DNA of 64,000 nt from Merluccius polli (GCA_030340625.1 JAOPHQ010005441.1:62001-126000); one strand, 5' to 3'. Numbered from the stretch's first letter, positions 37,938-50,362 are shown. Program-made: numbers and translations. The notes: generated by a model from the sequence alone, not told the origin.

Positions 37938-38350
37938 TAGACGAGACAAAGGAGATGGTTGTTGATTTCAGGAGAAAGAGGAGCAAAGAGATGGTGAGGA
38001 GCTTCTAGTTCCTCAGTAATGACCTCAAGTGGAGTACAAACACCACTGCCAATAGTGACAAAAGCACAACAACGCCTTTTTTTCCTGAGGAGGCCAAAGG
38101 AAATTCAATGCGTGACCACCTCTTCTCAACAGCTTTTACAGGTGCACCATTGAAAGCCTCTTGACCGAGCTAGTGCTTCATAGCCTGGCATGGGACCCGC
38201 TCTGCTGAGGATGAAATGGATCTTCAGAGGATGGTCAAGTCAGCCCAGTACAATCAGGCTATCCGTACCGTCTTACTTGCGATGAAGAATTTCAACATAT
38301 TGTGTATACTGTGTATACCAGTACATTTGACAATAAATCTACTCTAATCA
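37938..38350 (+). mobile_element. LINE (L2/CR1-like) reverse-transcriptase C-terminal remnant
   Basis: Broken plus-strand reading frames give TLDETKEMVVDFRRKRSKEM, then DLKWSTNTT, then a cysteine/tryptophan-poor relic of the usual LRRLRKF...VLTYCIPVW...LQRVVKTAQ region (here MDLQRMVKSAQYN), ending in tttgacaataaatctactct, a typical LINE 3' tail. Known: TKEMVVDFRR followed by a thumb/connection region is characteristic of fish L2-like LINE ORF2. Frameshifts and stops show it is dead. Confidence 0.65.
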
Positions 38351-38359
38351 AAAATGTAA

Positions 38360-41300
38360 ATATTTACTAGTTACTTTTGGAATATCAACGAGTTACTAAA
38401 ATAGATGTACTAGTTGAATTAATTACTTGGTCATCTCATTGAAAAAAAATTAATTGCTTGCGATACATGTCTGCCTTCCCTAGACATCTTGAAACGATGT
38501 TAAAGGTATTCCCAATCTTACGTTTCTTCCATCCCTCTCTCTTACCATGCAACACAATTCACAGCAACACCAGCCTATTATGTCCAAGACAGCTCCACGC
38601 ATACAGGGAGGTCCCTCCACTGTCTAAGGCTCTCCCCTGAAACGATTGGATAGTTCAGTTCTCGGGCTCCATCTTTTTAATGGATTAATGCGAGACAGTT
38701 TGAGGATGCTGTGACCTTAAGGGGTTGATAAACAGCCACTGGACCCCACACAGAGCAGAACAGTGTTTGTTCATGGACAGGCCTTGCCGAGTTATCCCAG
38801 TGCTAATTTGTTCACTCTGAAATAAGAGCCTCATGGCTGAGAAAGCAGTAAGGTCTTGGCTTTCGATGTGTTTATGCAAAAACAATAAAAAGGCAATTGA
38901 AGCGCTATTGTTTCAGTGGGATCCAACATCCTCCTAACTATGCAGTAATTATAATAACATTATAGCCAAGGGACGAACTGGGTCCAAAAAATATTAAATG
39001 CCCCGGGACTTTTCGACCCAGACCAGCCCGACAGGCCTCTATTCCACAGACCCACCCCCGCCCCCCCCCCATTGCGGGTCAGTATATTGACTTTATTTTA
39101 CAGTGCTACAGTGTTCTGTCGGTGTGGAAAATGGCAAAGTTTGGTTACTATTTCAATTTATCTTAATTATTAAAATTACATCATTAAAAAGTCCCATAAA
39201 TCTATCAACAATACTCTGGTATATCACATTAAAGCACAACAATTAATGGGAGCCATAACTATTTTGCATTGGTGAAGAAATAATTTTGGTGTTTTTTGTC
39301 AAAGTCATATAGATATCTATGACTTTGATTTGTTTCAACAGCCTCTTATCCGTAGTCACACTGAATCAGTCAGCAGAAACGCTTGTTAATTCCTTCCTCC
39401 AGCTCGCATGCACTGCCGGACGCTCACCAGGCTTTTAGTGAGGCTTTACGAGTGCTTCATGACTAATGAGCTCAAGTTTTTCGACCACTACACACCCAGT
39501 TAACTTTATCAAGGCTAATAGGGTATCAGAGGCAATGGGAATATCAATATGATATTTAATCTGCTGCGTTTGATTTAACATGCTTCATTAATCCACCCCA
39601 GAAGAGAACAGTTTTTTCCTTACGTATTGGACGTCAGGGACACAAACAGGGCCTCTGAAAAACACAGGTCTTGTGTTTCTCATGGAAGCCTTAAAACACC
39701 ATTAGTGTACAGGCATTGAATCAAACACCCTCACCAGTGGTGGTTGGATGTCACTACCCCACTAGGGCACAAGCTGATGATTAAAATGTTTTGTACATAC
39801 AATCACAAATTAATCAGCGGGCCAGAAAAAGTCATATAAGCGTCATATAAACAACAAAATATATTCCCTGCGAAAACATTTGCTTCCAAGAGGCATTTTG
39901 TTGGACTGGATATGGCTGTACGATATGCAATCATGCAATACTTTGTTTTATTGTTTGCTGTGTGAAGACTGTGGATATGCACACAGGCTTATACATAATG
40001 CTACAGGCAGTGCCTTCTGAGGACCAGATGGCATGCGATTAGCCCTGGCGAACATTAGCTGTGCCATCAATGAGTAAATAGTGAATGTCAATTGAATGAG
40101 GCACTTTTTATGAGATAAAGTGGAGGAAGTAGCTGCCTCAAATGTAGGCACAATATTTGTTCCCTCCGAGACCAAATTAAATATATCTGATGGTCTTACG
40201 CGACCGAGTTTACGGTGTGTCCCAGATGCCACTAATTGGCAACGCGATGACAGTGACATGTTTCTCTCTGCGGAAAGCCTAAACTACCATTTGATTATTA
40301 CATGAATTATCCAACATTTCAAACGACTTAGACAAAACTGAAACTGAAATCTTTGTACTGCGGCGCCAAAAATCTGCCTACAGCCAAAACCATGTGCACA
40401 CGACTACAAAGTCATGAGCACACTACTTGAAATTAAATATTGTGCACAACAGTACAAGTTGAGTGGCGTGTGCAAACCTAAGTACGTCACTGGAATGTGT
40501 ATTTTTGCCTCAATTGTCACCTCAGGGATTCGCCTCAAGACATTGGTTTAATAATTCATACGATCTGTGAATGAATTGTATTATTCTTACATTTCTCCGT
40601 GAGCGTCAAGCCAAGATTACATCAGTTTCTTTAAAAAATAAATAAAATTGTAAATTGTGAAATACCCTCTCACCAGTATTGTAACTGCCTAGACCTGCTG
40701 TTCACAGACATGTTTCGACTGCCAAACATGATTTACCGTTCCATTTCAATCTGTTACCAGCCTCAATTTTTAAATGAGTGAAGATCACACAGTTCTGCAT
40801 CAAAAAGGAAATCAGTCGAGATTGTCTGCCTTCGGTAATGCGCACAACTAAACAGGCTTCATATTGAACACCTATGAGTTAGGGGTTCATTTCCAGCAGT
40901 TAACAAACCAAATACAAGAGCTCAGAATTATTATCACAGGTCTCACTGCATAAAGATGACAAGAGAAAAGATGAGAGAAATAAATGAAAACATCATGCCA
41001 TATCCAAGTACCACATTGCATTGCTTCTGGACATAACGTGATTGGTTTTGGAGGGGGGGAGGGGGAATAAGGCTGTTTCAATCATCAAGTGGGCTTGGAT
41101 ACCATGGGCACTTTGATGACGTATTGTAAGGTGAGTCGTCAATTTGACTCATCAGAGAAACGAGGGACTCACTGACGCACTTGTGCTGTGCGCATTAGTG
41201 TGCAACAGCCGCATCCGAGCAATGAATCAAGTGTGTGGTACAGGGCACGGATGTGGCATCATGCTGTCATCGCCAACATCGCCACCGGAACGGCCGTCTC

Positions 41301-43030
41301 CATCCACACTGTGAGGGCTGGGTTTCTGTTTTTGTTTATTTGTCTCCACTACCTGCTTTGTATAATTGGGGTGATATAAAAACCCTTTTTTGTTAATTCT
41401 ACCTGCGTTTCCTGGTTTCCCAGTGGTTGGTCACTCACACACACAAAGACTCTCCCACTCAGACAGACTGTGTTGAATGAACGACCGCGACACCGTCCCC
41501 ATCTTCTCCTATGGCCCTTATCCACAGGTGATTCAGATCCTGCGTTTGGGCTGGGCTGATTGGCCATTAATCCCACTCGTTTATAAACGAGCTTCTAAAT
41601 ATACACAGCGCTTAATTAAAGTTGGGCATCCATTATTGAAGCCAATCTCAGTTTTATGGGATGAGAAGGTAATTAGTCCCTCTTCACCTTAACACTCATC
41701 TCTGTTGCCAGACGTATAAATACCAAACCCTGCTGGCTGGTTTGAATGGGATCCTAATGCCTTACAAAAGGTGAGAAGAAAAGATTGAGTCTGGGTTCAT
41801 TTGTTGTTGGGAATTGATTAAGGTGATTTCACAGTCGGCGGGTACACAAGCATTGGTAGAAGAAGAGGAGCGAGCCTTTTCAAGGTCACGTCCAAATCTG
41901 AGGATACAAATGGCCACTCGTCGCAATCTTTGTAATGTCTGACAGAAATCACTTTGGGTAGTAACAAATGATCACCCTCCGTTTTTGTCATTAGGGAAAG
42001 AGGTATTGATTTTTGCATTCGTCAAAAGCGTGGAATTATGACCTGCATATGCTCTGTGTGTTGAACACACTTCCGTCGGAAAAGATAAATGACGGTTTTA
42101 TGCGAGTGGCGATAGGTCAAACATCGACGGCCTTGGTGTACTGAACTTCCATGAATGCGCCGGACAATGGACAGTTGGTGGGGGGGGGGGGGATCCTGAA
42201 AGTACTAAACCCTTTTGTTATTTCACACAATGTGTTCCTTATGATAGTCGATTGGCGATTAGAAGTTGCGCGAACGCTATTAATTCAGCGTGTCTTGGCA
42301 GGGGTGTCATAACTGATGATGAAGCGAGCCCAAGGGGTTCTGTGATAACCATTTCGGAACAGAGCTTTTAATTGATTTAATCATTTGCTCAGGTGAACTG
42401 GTGCAGTCCCCAGCTCTTTCAAGGTCACCTGCTTTTCTGGTGACTCACTGTGGTCGAAGGGAAATCACAAAAAAAAAGAGGGTGGAAGGGCCTGTGTCAA
42501 CACTGCTTGATTAATTTTCTTTTGTTTAATTTACACTGACCATGTCAACACGAAATGCAATTACAACTTAATCATTTTTGTGCTATTACTTTTTTTGGGG
42601 GGGGACAAATTAATTCGGGGTCCTTTGACTATATAAACCTTTGACTGCATAATCCTTTTTCATAAGAATAACACGTTATTACAATTACGGTTAAGTTATT
42701 ACTTTTGTACCATTTTTATTGAGTCAAGATTTCTTGGAAATTAGTATTCTGTTTGCCAGCGTTTTTTTTTTAAAGGTTAATTACATTAACTATCATTAAT
42801 GATGGCAAATATATGAACAGAGAATAGTTAGCAACGTGTAAGTCTTGGAATTATCTTGTACTGCAGACCTCGCACTACACCAGAGATCAATTGAAAGTGC
42901 TGAAATCCTGGAGGTATACCACTTTTTTGTGTGCTGCTGGGTTCACGAATTGGGAAGGAAAAAACTGTAGTTTTCGCCAGGGTGAGTGTATGCTTTTAGT
43001 GTTCAAGTAAAATAGCTTCCAAGTCACTAT
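38360..43030. other. Intronic sequence, no gene seen
   Basis: Mostly non-repetitive. A gcccgacaggcctctattcc / acccacccccgcccccccccc patch near 39030-39070 may be a repeat fragment, and G14 lies at about 42179-42192. No exon recognised. Confidence 0.45.
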
Positions 43031-43035
43031 GGAGG

Positions 43036-43197
43036 TGCAACATAGCCGTTCCGCGGCGCTTACCTTCCTTGGTGGAGATCCGGTATAGACCCAGCTCCCA
43101 ACCCAACTTTGACAATAGATTAACGGCGATAATTTTTTTATCGCGCGATAAGAGTCTTGCGTTATCGCAGTGCGGTAACGCCGATAACGGCCCATCA

Positions 43198-43235
<38 letters not shown>
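43036..43235 (+). mobile_element. Unclassified repeat, copy A (uninterrupted)
   Basis: Runs from cagccgttccgcggcgctta-like sequence through ccttccttggtggagatccg, gtatagacccagctcccaac, an imperfect palindrome (taattttttatcgcgcgata) and acgccgataacggcccatca to an AT microsatellite (43199-43232). Copy B lies at 43640-44304 and is split by the MITE at 43700. This copy keeps the empty target site at 43095-43103. Confidence 0.75.
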
Positions 43236-43238
<3 letters not shown>

Positions 43239-43640
43239 TAGGGGTGACCCCGAATAGTCGACTATTCGATGATTCGATCAAAGGAGCCTAATTCGACTGC
43301 CAATCTCATAGTCGAATCATCGGCAAAACACAGGATCATTCCATTCGGGCTGTAGGCGGTGCTGAATGTCTGATTTTACATATAGTTTCTTTCTCCCAAT
43401 AAATCATGATATATAGCCTATTTTTGTATAGTGTGCAAAACACACTGCTGCCGCAGCGGCGCGGCACGTCTATGACACAAGTGCTGCCCCTAGCACACAT
43501 AGGAAGCGTCGCGCTGCGGTGCGTCAACAGGAATATAGTCGTCTCTGGAGCAGAAGAAAAAAAAAAGAAAAGAAAAAAGCGCCTTTTCGGCGGCACTTGA
43601 CGCGCGGCGACGCTGTGACAGTGGTGTGAAGTGTAGAGGA
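43236..43640 (+). mobile_element. Repeat-like block with gtcgactattcgatgattcg
   Basis: Begins ttaggggtgaccccgaatag then tcgactattcgatgattcga, phrases seen at the ends of fish hAT-type elements. It then runs through a GC-rich stretch with an A-rich tract (43556-43577). Edges are not defined. Confidence 0.4.
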
Positions 43641-44238
43641 CGCAGCCGTTTCGCCGTACCTTCCTTGGTGGAAATCCGGTATAGACCCAGCTCCCAACCT
43701 AGCCTGGCTCCGCCCGCCTACGTACTTCCGCTCAATTTTCATTTCACTTCAGTACTAGGTCTGGGAGTGCTGTATGTTAGAATGATTTCTTTTCCCTCAA
43801 ATGTGCCTTCCAATCAGCGAACAGGAGGCGCGGCCTGAGAACAGTGACGTAGCGGTCGTGCGCGAATTTCAGTTATTGAGCGGAAGTACGGAGGCGGGCG
43901 GAACCAGGCTAATGCTAATGCTCACTGCATCTGCCGTTTGTATACTGCGCGCAACGTGGTTTCTGGCACATGAAATACGTCACGACCAAACGTTAGCGAT
44001 TGGTTAAGGCAGATCCAGAGTGGCACTGGGCAGAGCCAATAGGTTTTAAACTTCAACAGCACCCGCCTTCAAGTGAGAAATCGTTTGTCTCTCTATAGCA
44101 GTTCTAGACCATGAGTATGAATGAAATGAGTACGAAGGTCTAGTTAGGACTAGGCTACTCCCAACCCAACTTTGAGAATAGATTAACGGCGCTAATTTTT
44201 TTAGCGCGCGATAAGAGTCTGCCGATAACGGCCCACCA

Positions 44239-44304
<66 letters not shown>
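43640..44304 (+). mobile_element. Unclassified repeat, copy B, interrupted by a MITE
   Basis: Same sequence as 43036-43235: ccttccttggtggaaatccg, gtatagacccagctcccaacc, then the MITE, then ctcccaacccaactttgaga, a palindrome around agcgcgcgata, gccgataacggcccaccact, ending in AT repeats (44241-44304). Confidence 0.75.
43700..44157. mobile_element. TAGCCTGG-ended MITE, copy 2 (9-bp target duplication)
   Basis: A 458-bp element, TAGCCTGGCTCCGCCCGCC...GGACTAGGCTA, flanked by ctcccaacc (43691-43699 and 44158-44166). An internal near-perfect inverted copy of the left end, ttgagcggaagtacggaggc then gggcggaaccaggcta, lies at 43876-43911. Same orientation as copy 1 at 27698. It is nested in repeat copy B; the sister repeat at 43036 shows the unoccupied site. 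Confidence 0.93.
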
Positions 44305-44310
<6 letters not shown>

Positions 44311-44433
44311 CAGTATATTACCAGTCTGCATTTTTAAGTAAAGATTACTTAAAGTAAAAAGAGTAAAGATCACAGTTCTGCATCAAAAAGGCATCACAAA
44401 ACTAAAGAGAAACTTAATTTCTGCTGGAAATTA

Positions 44434-44434
<1 letters not shown>

Positions 44435-44464
<30 letters not shown>
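44435..44464. repeat. (CT)n microsatellite
   Basis: CT run of about 30 bp. Confidence 0.93.
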
Positions 44465-44468
<4 letters not shown>

Positions 44469-44469
44469 A

Positions 44470-46935
44470 CAAAGTAAGGAAATAATCTTAAGTACCTTTT
44501 ACAAAGAGGACACTACACACTCAGATTTGGCTTCACCGAACAATAGCAGATTTACCAGCCATTTATCTTGCAGTTTTTTGGATAGTTTTTTGCATTTGTG
44601 ACCTTTGTGCTGAGCAATATTTGGAACTCGATTAAAACTGTTGTTTTTCTCTTGGTTTGATCGATGCTAGTTTAGAGGCTATTGGTGGTGGTGGGTTTTG
44701 CTATTCCCTTGCAAATATGCTAATCTAATAATAATATTAATATACGTTTTCGGGAACAGAAGAAGTGGTGGCAGAGAGAAGTCAATAATACTACAACAAT
44801 AATATAATATACATTGACTTTTTTTAACGTCTAAGAGGGAGAGGGAGAAAGAGTGTCTTTTTTTTCATTATTATTTTGTTCAGGTTTTTTTTTCTGTTCT
44901 CTTGAACACATGTAATATATACAGATCAAAACGCCAACTGTACTAACAAGTTACTGATAGCCCAACATAAGCTGAGCCACAAGGTAATGTGACCGAGTTC
45001 CCAGTCAACATGAGGTCTATGTCTGAACACATCAGAGATATGTTAATTCCCTTTGATTGTCTAGGTTATGTAGTCAATCTAATGAAATTCATCATATTCG
45101 AATGAAAGAAAAAAGGGAGGGAAAAAAGACAGCACAATCAGCCTCTGGGGTTAATCAAATCAACATACTTATGCAGGCCAAGTTGAAGATGAAAGCAAAG
45201 ACATTTCAAACTTTCTCCAAGTGAGGGACGGCCACTAAGGTGTGAAAAGTTCAGAGCCCAGCCTTCAGAAACTGAAAAGATTGACTTCCATGGCAGGGGA
45301 TTCATTAAAATGATAATTCTTATTTATGAAGCCCTTTAAAAAATTAAAATATTCTCCATGTCCCCGACTCCTATTAATTAACTTTTGTTCTCTAATTTTT
45401 CTTTTCTATCTGCTCCTGCACTCCTATTTCCCGCTCTTCCCAGTGAACTAGGCACACTAATAGCTTATGAATAATTCTGTTTCAGCTTAGACAGCAATTA
45501 GCCACAACGCTAGCGGCTATTCTTCTTCTGCACGCGTGCGGCGGTGGCTTTAGAGTGGGCTGAGTTTGGGGTCCTCTGACTCCCGCCTGGCTCTATGATA
45601 TCACAGCATCCAAGGCAACACCAAAACAACAAAGAATAAAGGAAAAGGGTTAAACCCTAAATGGGAGGATCAGTTTCCCCTCTCCGTTGACGTCAGAAGC
45701 ACCCTTGCTGTGTAATAAGTGGTTGTAAATAATCTTGTGAGTAATTATTTCATATAATAGCAGGGGACAAACGGTGAAATCGCCCTCCCATTAAAAACTG
45801 TTCATTTGACAATGAATGTCCACAGTTTGGAGCAAAAAAAAGAAATCTAAAAACAGGAAGGCAAATTTAAAGCAATTGGTGGTTATTGGACACATGGAGA
45901 GATTGCTAATGGATTAATAATGTAATGTGTTTCTGGTTTCACTTAAAAATTCTGGCTAGGGCTAATTAGCCATCGAAGCACACAGAACAGTTTTCGGAGG
46001 CTGCCAGTGCTAAAATGTCAGAAAGCTAAGGAGCTGTCAGCAGGCCGGCCTAACACCAATAATTACAGTACAGATGGAACAATTCAAGGCACAAAACAGA
46101 CTCTGGTTAGCAAGTCAAATATCATGGAAGCTCAGCAAATAATAAACAAAAGTCGTTATAATGTAGTCAGGTCTACTACACTGCTCTTATCACAATTACA
46201 GTCTTTAATGTGCCAACATCGCCAAGCAATTACAATTTAGCTAGGCTAGGCAGGGAAATATCATTAAAACAAGATGGTAGAGATTGAATGAGGGGTGTGA
46301 AAAGGCCATCTAGCCAGAAAATAACCACTCAAATAAAATGTTAACTAATATAATATGTATTGTCGGTAAAGTGGACCTATGAATACAGCAGTAACATTTT
46401 TAAACATCCCTTTAAGGACAATGCTGTCTGTCTTGTGTTGTAAAATAAAGAGTGCTAGCTAAGGTATGAGTGACTAATGGAAACATACGTGAACAACGAG
46501 TCATCCTTGACATTCATGGAATTGACACCAATCTACAGGTTGTCTCTCAAGTCGAGTACACTGCTAGCTTCTGTGCGTTTCCAGCATTCGGGTGATATCC
46601 ACTTGTACTTCTACCTAAATGTTTCTACACCAACGCTCGCACGTGCAGGAGAACTCGCTAACAGATAGATGTTGTCAAACTCACAGCGAGCATGTGCTAA
46701 ACATCTTAGCAGGGGGAAAGCTACGGGCGAGGTCTAGCAAAACACGAGTGGAAGTGTATTTCCGTTACAGTGCAGTTTGGACTGAGATAAGGAGAGGAGA
46801 GAGAACAGACCAAAACACAAATACAATATCCGAAACATCTGCGGGAGGCCACCGTCGCGAAATAGGCTACATGTAAGGAAGGAGGAATCGTTTGGTGGAA
46901 AGGACAGCTGGGAAAATGGAAAACTCAACTGGAAG
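44470..46935. other. Intronic sequence, no gene seen
   Basis: AT-rich, few repeats, no recognised exon or RNA gene. Confidence 0.45.
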
Positions 46936-46936
46936 T

Positions 46937-47170
46937 CCCTAGTGGGCACCGCAGGCTAGCGTAGCGCTGTGTATACTGTAGTGTGGGTTTTATGTGGGCA
47001 CTGTGGGCTAGCCTAGCGCTACTACTGTAGTATGGGAATTATGTGCGCAATATGGGCTAGCTAGCATAGTGCTGTATACTGTATGGGAGTGATGTACAGA
47101 CTATTGGCGAGTGTAGTGTGGGGATTATGTGAGCAAGGTGGGTTAGCGTAGCACTGGATACTGTATACAT
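46937..47170. repeat. Degenerate tandem repeat, about 50-60 bp unit, 4 copies
   Basis: Loose copies of (gggctagcgtagcgctgtat) + (actgtagtgtgggattatgtg), starting near 46942, 46995, 47046 and 47105. It lies just downstream (transcript sense) of the igsf21 donor at 47231. Confidence 0.7.
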
Positions 47171-47231
47171 TGAGTTTTGTTAGTACCATGGTAACTACCG
47201 TAGTAGCGGAATGATGTAAAAAGGTACTCAC

Positions 47232-47350
47232 ACATAACGGTAAGAAAAACGTTCCCCGATGCCAGCACCACCTTCTCCCTGGTGGCCCGGTCATAGATGC
47301 CCACATGGCATTCATACGGCCCGTTGTCCGAGATGCGCACCTCTGGGAGC
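47232..47350 (-). CDS. igsf21: igsf21 internal exon (end of first Ig domain)
   Basis: Seen: on the minus strand the exon follows ...tttccacag and ends before gtgagtacc. It is 119 nt, enters in phase 2 (completing an Arg codon) and leaves in phase 1. The translation includes LPEVRISDNGPYECHVG and YDRATREKVVLASGNVFLTV. The D-N-G-P-Y-E-C stretch is the D-x-G-x-Y-x-C signature of the F strand of a V-type Ig domain, so the Cys is the second half of the domain-1 disulfide. Known: the match to IGSF21 is close to identity. The final T of the exon joins CA of the next exon to encode Ser where human IGSF21, from memory, has Ala. The upstream intron is 8,254 bp and the downstream intron 32,054 bp. A degenerate tandem repeat lies about 60 bp past the donor. 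Confidence 0.95.
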
Positions 47351-47867
47351 CTGTGGAAACACAAAACAAGATGGCCGTTAACTCAAACTGTTTTAGAGGT
47401 TTAGAGGAATGGACATTACATGCACTTACAGTATGTGCATAAATAGGACGGTATGTGGATATACAGTAATTGCTCATATAGCAGTTACATTAGCTATGTT
47501 TTATTTTTTTCCTGAAAAACAGGCCCTTAACAAGGAAACTGCATGGCAGACATTTGCATTTGTTTAAGCGCTCGTTTCCTGTAAAAGCAGTGTTGAGGGT
47601 TCAGCAGCTTGTGCTGCAGCCTGGCAGCATGCGTTACATTCTGACTGACATCTCCTGGCAACTCGAGCTGAGCCGAGCTTACGGTCTTCATTTACAATTG
47701 GACAGGCGAGACGTGCACTGTGAGAAGACTACGCAAGCGTGCACTATGATTATCTGTTGGCTGTGGTGGTGAAGTGCACGTTGATCATTTCCTGCAGTGC
47801 CCTGAAATGGTGGTCCAGTCTGAGACTGACAGTAGGAACAGGCAGTGGAAAAAGACACAGGTAAAAT

Positions 47868-48076
47868 GTCTGCTGGGGTAGGAGTGGCTTGGGTGTCCCT
47901 GCTGAAAGGTTATGAGTTTGATTCCCGATGAGTTTGAGTCTGCAGTCTGCCTGTACGCGTCCTTGAGCAAGATGCCTACTCCCTACCAGCTCTGTATGGT
48001 AGTGTAATATTCACACGCTAATCACCGATTGGTCGAATTGAGTCACATGGTATGCGGCAGTGAGTAAAATAGTACT
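47868..48076 (+). mobile_element. SINE-like repeat
   Basis: Includes tatgagtttgattcccgatg, ctgcagtctgcctgtacgcg, tccttgagcaagatgcctac and gattggtcgaattgagtcac. Head and middle match the other SINEs; the ctttggataa tail is missing or diverged. Confidence 0.45.
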
Positions 48077-48079
48077 GCA

Positions 48080-49258
48080 GATGTGAGCATTGCTCTGTAT
48101 CGTGTGCGGTACGAAGAAGGAGTCCTTGTGGATTCACAGTTTTGCTTTGTAGACTTAACCAGAGACGTGCTAACATGGCTTTTCATGTTTCATTTGGTTT
48201 CATCAGACACTTCACCGAGCGCACGCCTGTCTCGTGCTCATTGGTCGCAGGGTGGGACCATGTGATGTAAGGTGCTAGCCAGGCCGAACACATGCAACTG
48301 ATGTTTTGGTGAGCTGGAGAGCTGTTTGCGTTAAAACGCACCCCTGGATCTGCTAAACATTGGCGTTTGTTTGCTTGCGGCATGTTTTATGGATTGTGAC
48401 CCTCACATAGAAGTGCACCCCTTTTCTGTTGGGATGGTAAATGGATAATTTTGGATGGTTATGCTTACTTTTTATGTTTAATTTAAATGTAATTCCAGTT
48501 AAACAACACAATCAAACACATTTCTTCCAAAAGTCTCTTAAATATAACACTATAATGAACCCATGGTTACATAATTTGCAAAAAAAAAACCAGGACACTG
48601 ACATACATAACCAGTACTGTCCACTTGTTGAAGTTATAGCTTTCCCCTAACCCTAACCCCACAATTGATAAGCACCATCCGCACCCAAAATATTTAGGAC
48701 AGGGTGAGACATAGTAACATAATACTTTTTCAAAGTAAAAAACATCCCTTTTGGCCACAACAGATGGTGAGAACAGCTACGGCCCTGTGGTAAAACATAA
48801 TCTGTGATACCTTTGGTTTCACCCCCGCAATATAAATCAGTCATTACAGCACAACCCGGTGTGACCCCCACAACAAGCCAACAAGCTGCTCTTCAATGGA
48901 CCTTCTACAGCCAGGGGACAAATGTGGCAGCAATCAGCACACAACCACCACAATACAACTATGTATATATATATATATACACACGCAAGCACACGCACAC
49001 TTTTATTTTGATGGATAGAGATGACGAGGAGAGAGCCAGGGAGACCTATCTGTATTCTGTGCCCAGCTAATGTGTCAACAACGATAATCAAAGTGAAACA
49101 CCGGCGGCAGCGTTTAGCCCCAGTGATTCATTCCTGCAGAGCGGGAAGGATTGTCCCCCCACCCCCCGCCCGGGTGTCTTTCAGATGAGGACCTCTGTTG
49201 GTGGTGGTGGGGAGCACCAGCCCAGGCTTTTAATGAGTATAGGCGGCAGTGTGTGTCT
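48080..49258. other. Intronic sequence, no gene seen
   Basis: No exon recognised. A short TA run sits at about 48962-48980. GC content rises near 49100-49250. Confidence 0.45.

Positions 49259-49293
<35 letters not shown>
49259..49293. repeat. Poly(G) run, 35 nt
   Basis: Uninterrupted G homopolymer followed by gagagggagag and GT repeats. Confidence 0.93.
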
Positions 49294-49294
<1 letters not shown>

Positions 49295-49431
49295 GAGGGA
49301 GAGAGAGTGTGTGTGCGTGTATCTGTTTGTGTGTGTCTGTGTTTCCTGATACAGCAGAAGAGATCATTTGGAGAGGATTCAACTCTGCAATGCCAAGCCA
49401 ACACTTTCTTCACTCCACTCCCAGTGTGTGT

Positions 49432-49432
<1 letters not shown>

Positions 49433-49509
<77 letters not shown>
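49433..49509. repeat. Compound (GA)n(GT)n microsatellite
   Basis: GA run (49435-49464) changing directly into a GT run. Confidence 0.96.
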
Positions 49510-49512
<3 letters not shown>

Positions 49513-49784
49513 ATGGAGAGAGAGATCTCTGCAATCATTTTGGAAGTGCTCCAGTAACCAAGCAAAGGGAGACCAAGACAGTGACCCACGAAATAAATCC
49601 ATTTCCATGTCGTCTTTTTCCATGACACAGTTTATCCTTTATCTACAATGTTTGTGTTGTGTTTGAGTTTCAGTTCATTCGGAGGGTCGACTCTGAAGCA
49701 CATATCCGCCTTAATCGATGCACAGGTTTCGGGTAGAGGAGGTACACTCACAATGAATTACGATCAAAAAGAAAAGGGAGTTTA

Positions 49785-49925
49785 GGTAGCTGGATGTTGG
49801 TTCTTCGCTATTCTCTGCCCTGACAGCCGACTGCCAAGGCATCCTTGAGCAAGGTCGCTTTTGCGAGCTATACTAGCTCGATAGTTCTTACTGGCTCACA
49901 AAGGAAATAAATAGTAAGGGGTTTT
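49785..49925 (+). mobile_element. SINE fragment (weak)
   Basis: Contains ccgactgccaaggcatcctt and gagcaaggtcgcttttgcga, the mid-SINE motif. Head and tail are unclear. Confidence 0.3.
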
Positions 49926-50312
49926 GGTGGCACCCTGCCTTTAAATTCAAGTTGTTTTTTTTTTGTGGGGGAAAAAGAAAAACGACAGTGTTAAAATATC
50001 CTCTGTGTGCTCAGCAAAATCCTCCCTGGATAAACAAAAGTTAATTAAGAAAATAAAATGTATATAGGGGAGAATGAATGCCTGCAGGTATTAGGAGAGG
50101 AGCGCCTCCGTCACACACTCCTCTAGGGATACACACGAAGCCCTGCAGAATCAACTGATGTGTATATATGTGTGTGTGTTGGTTACACTGTGGCAAATGC
50201 TGACATAGCCAGCTGCTTTGTTTTAACACAATAAAGCAGTGATGCCTTTACAGGTCCAGTCCCGAATGCTGCATTCACACATTCAAACCATGAGAGACAG
50301 AAATAAGACATG

Positions 50313-50321
50313 ATTGTGTGT

Positions 50322-50362
<41 letters not shown>

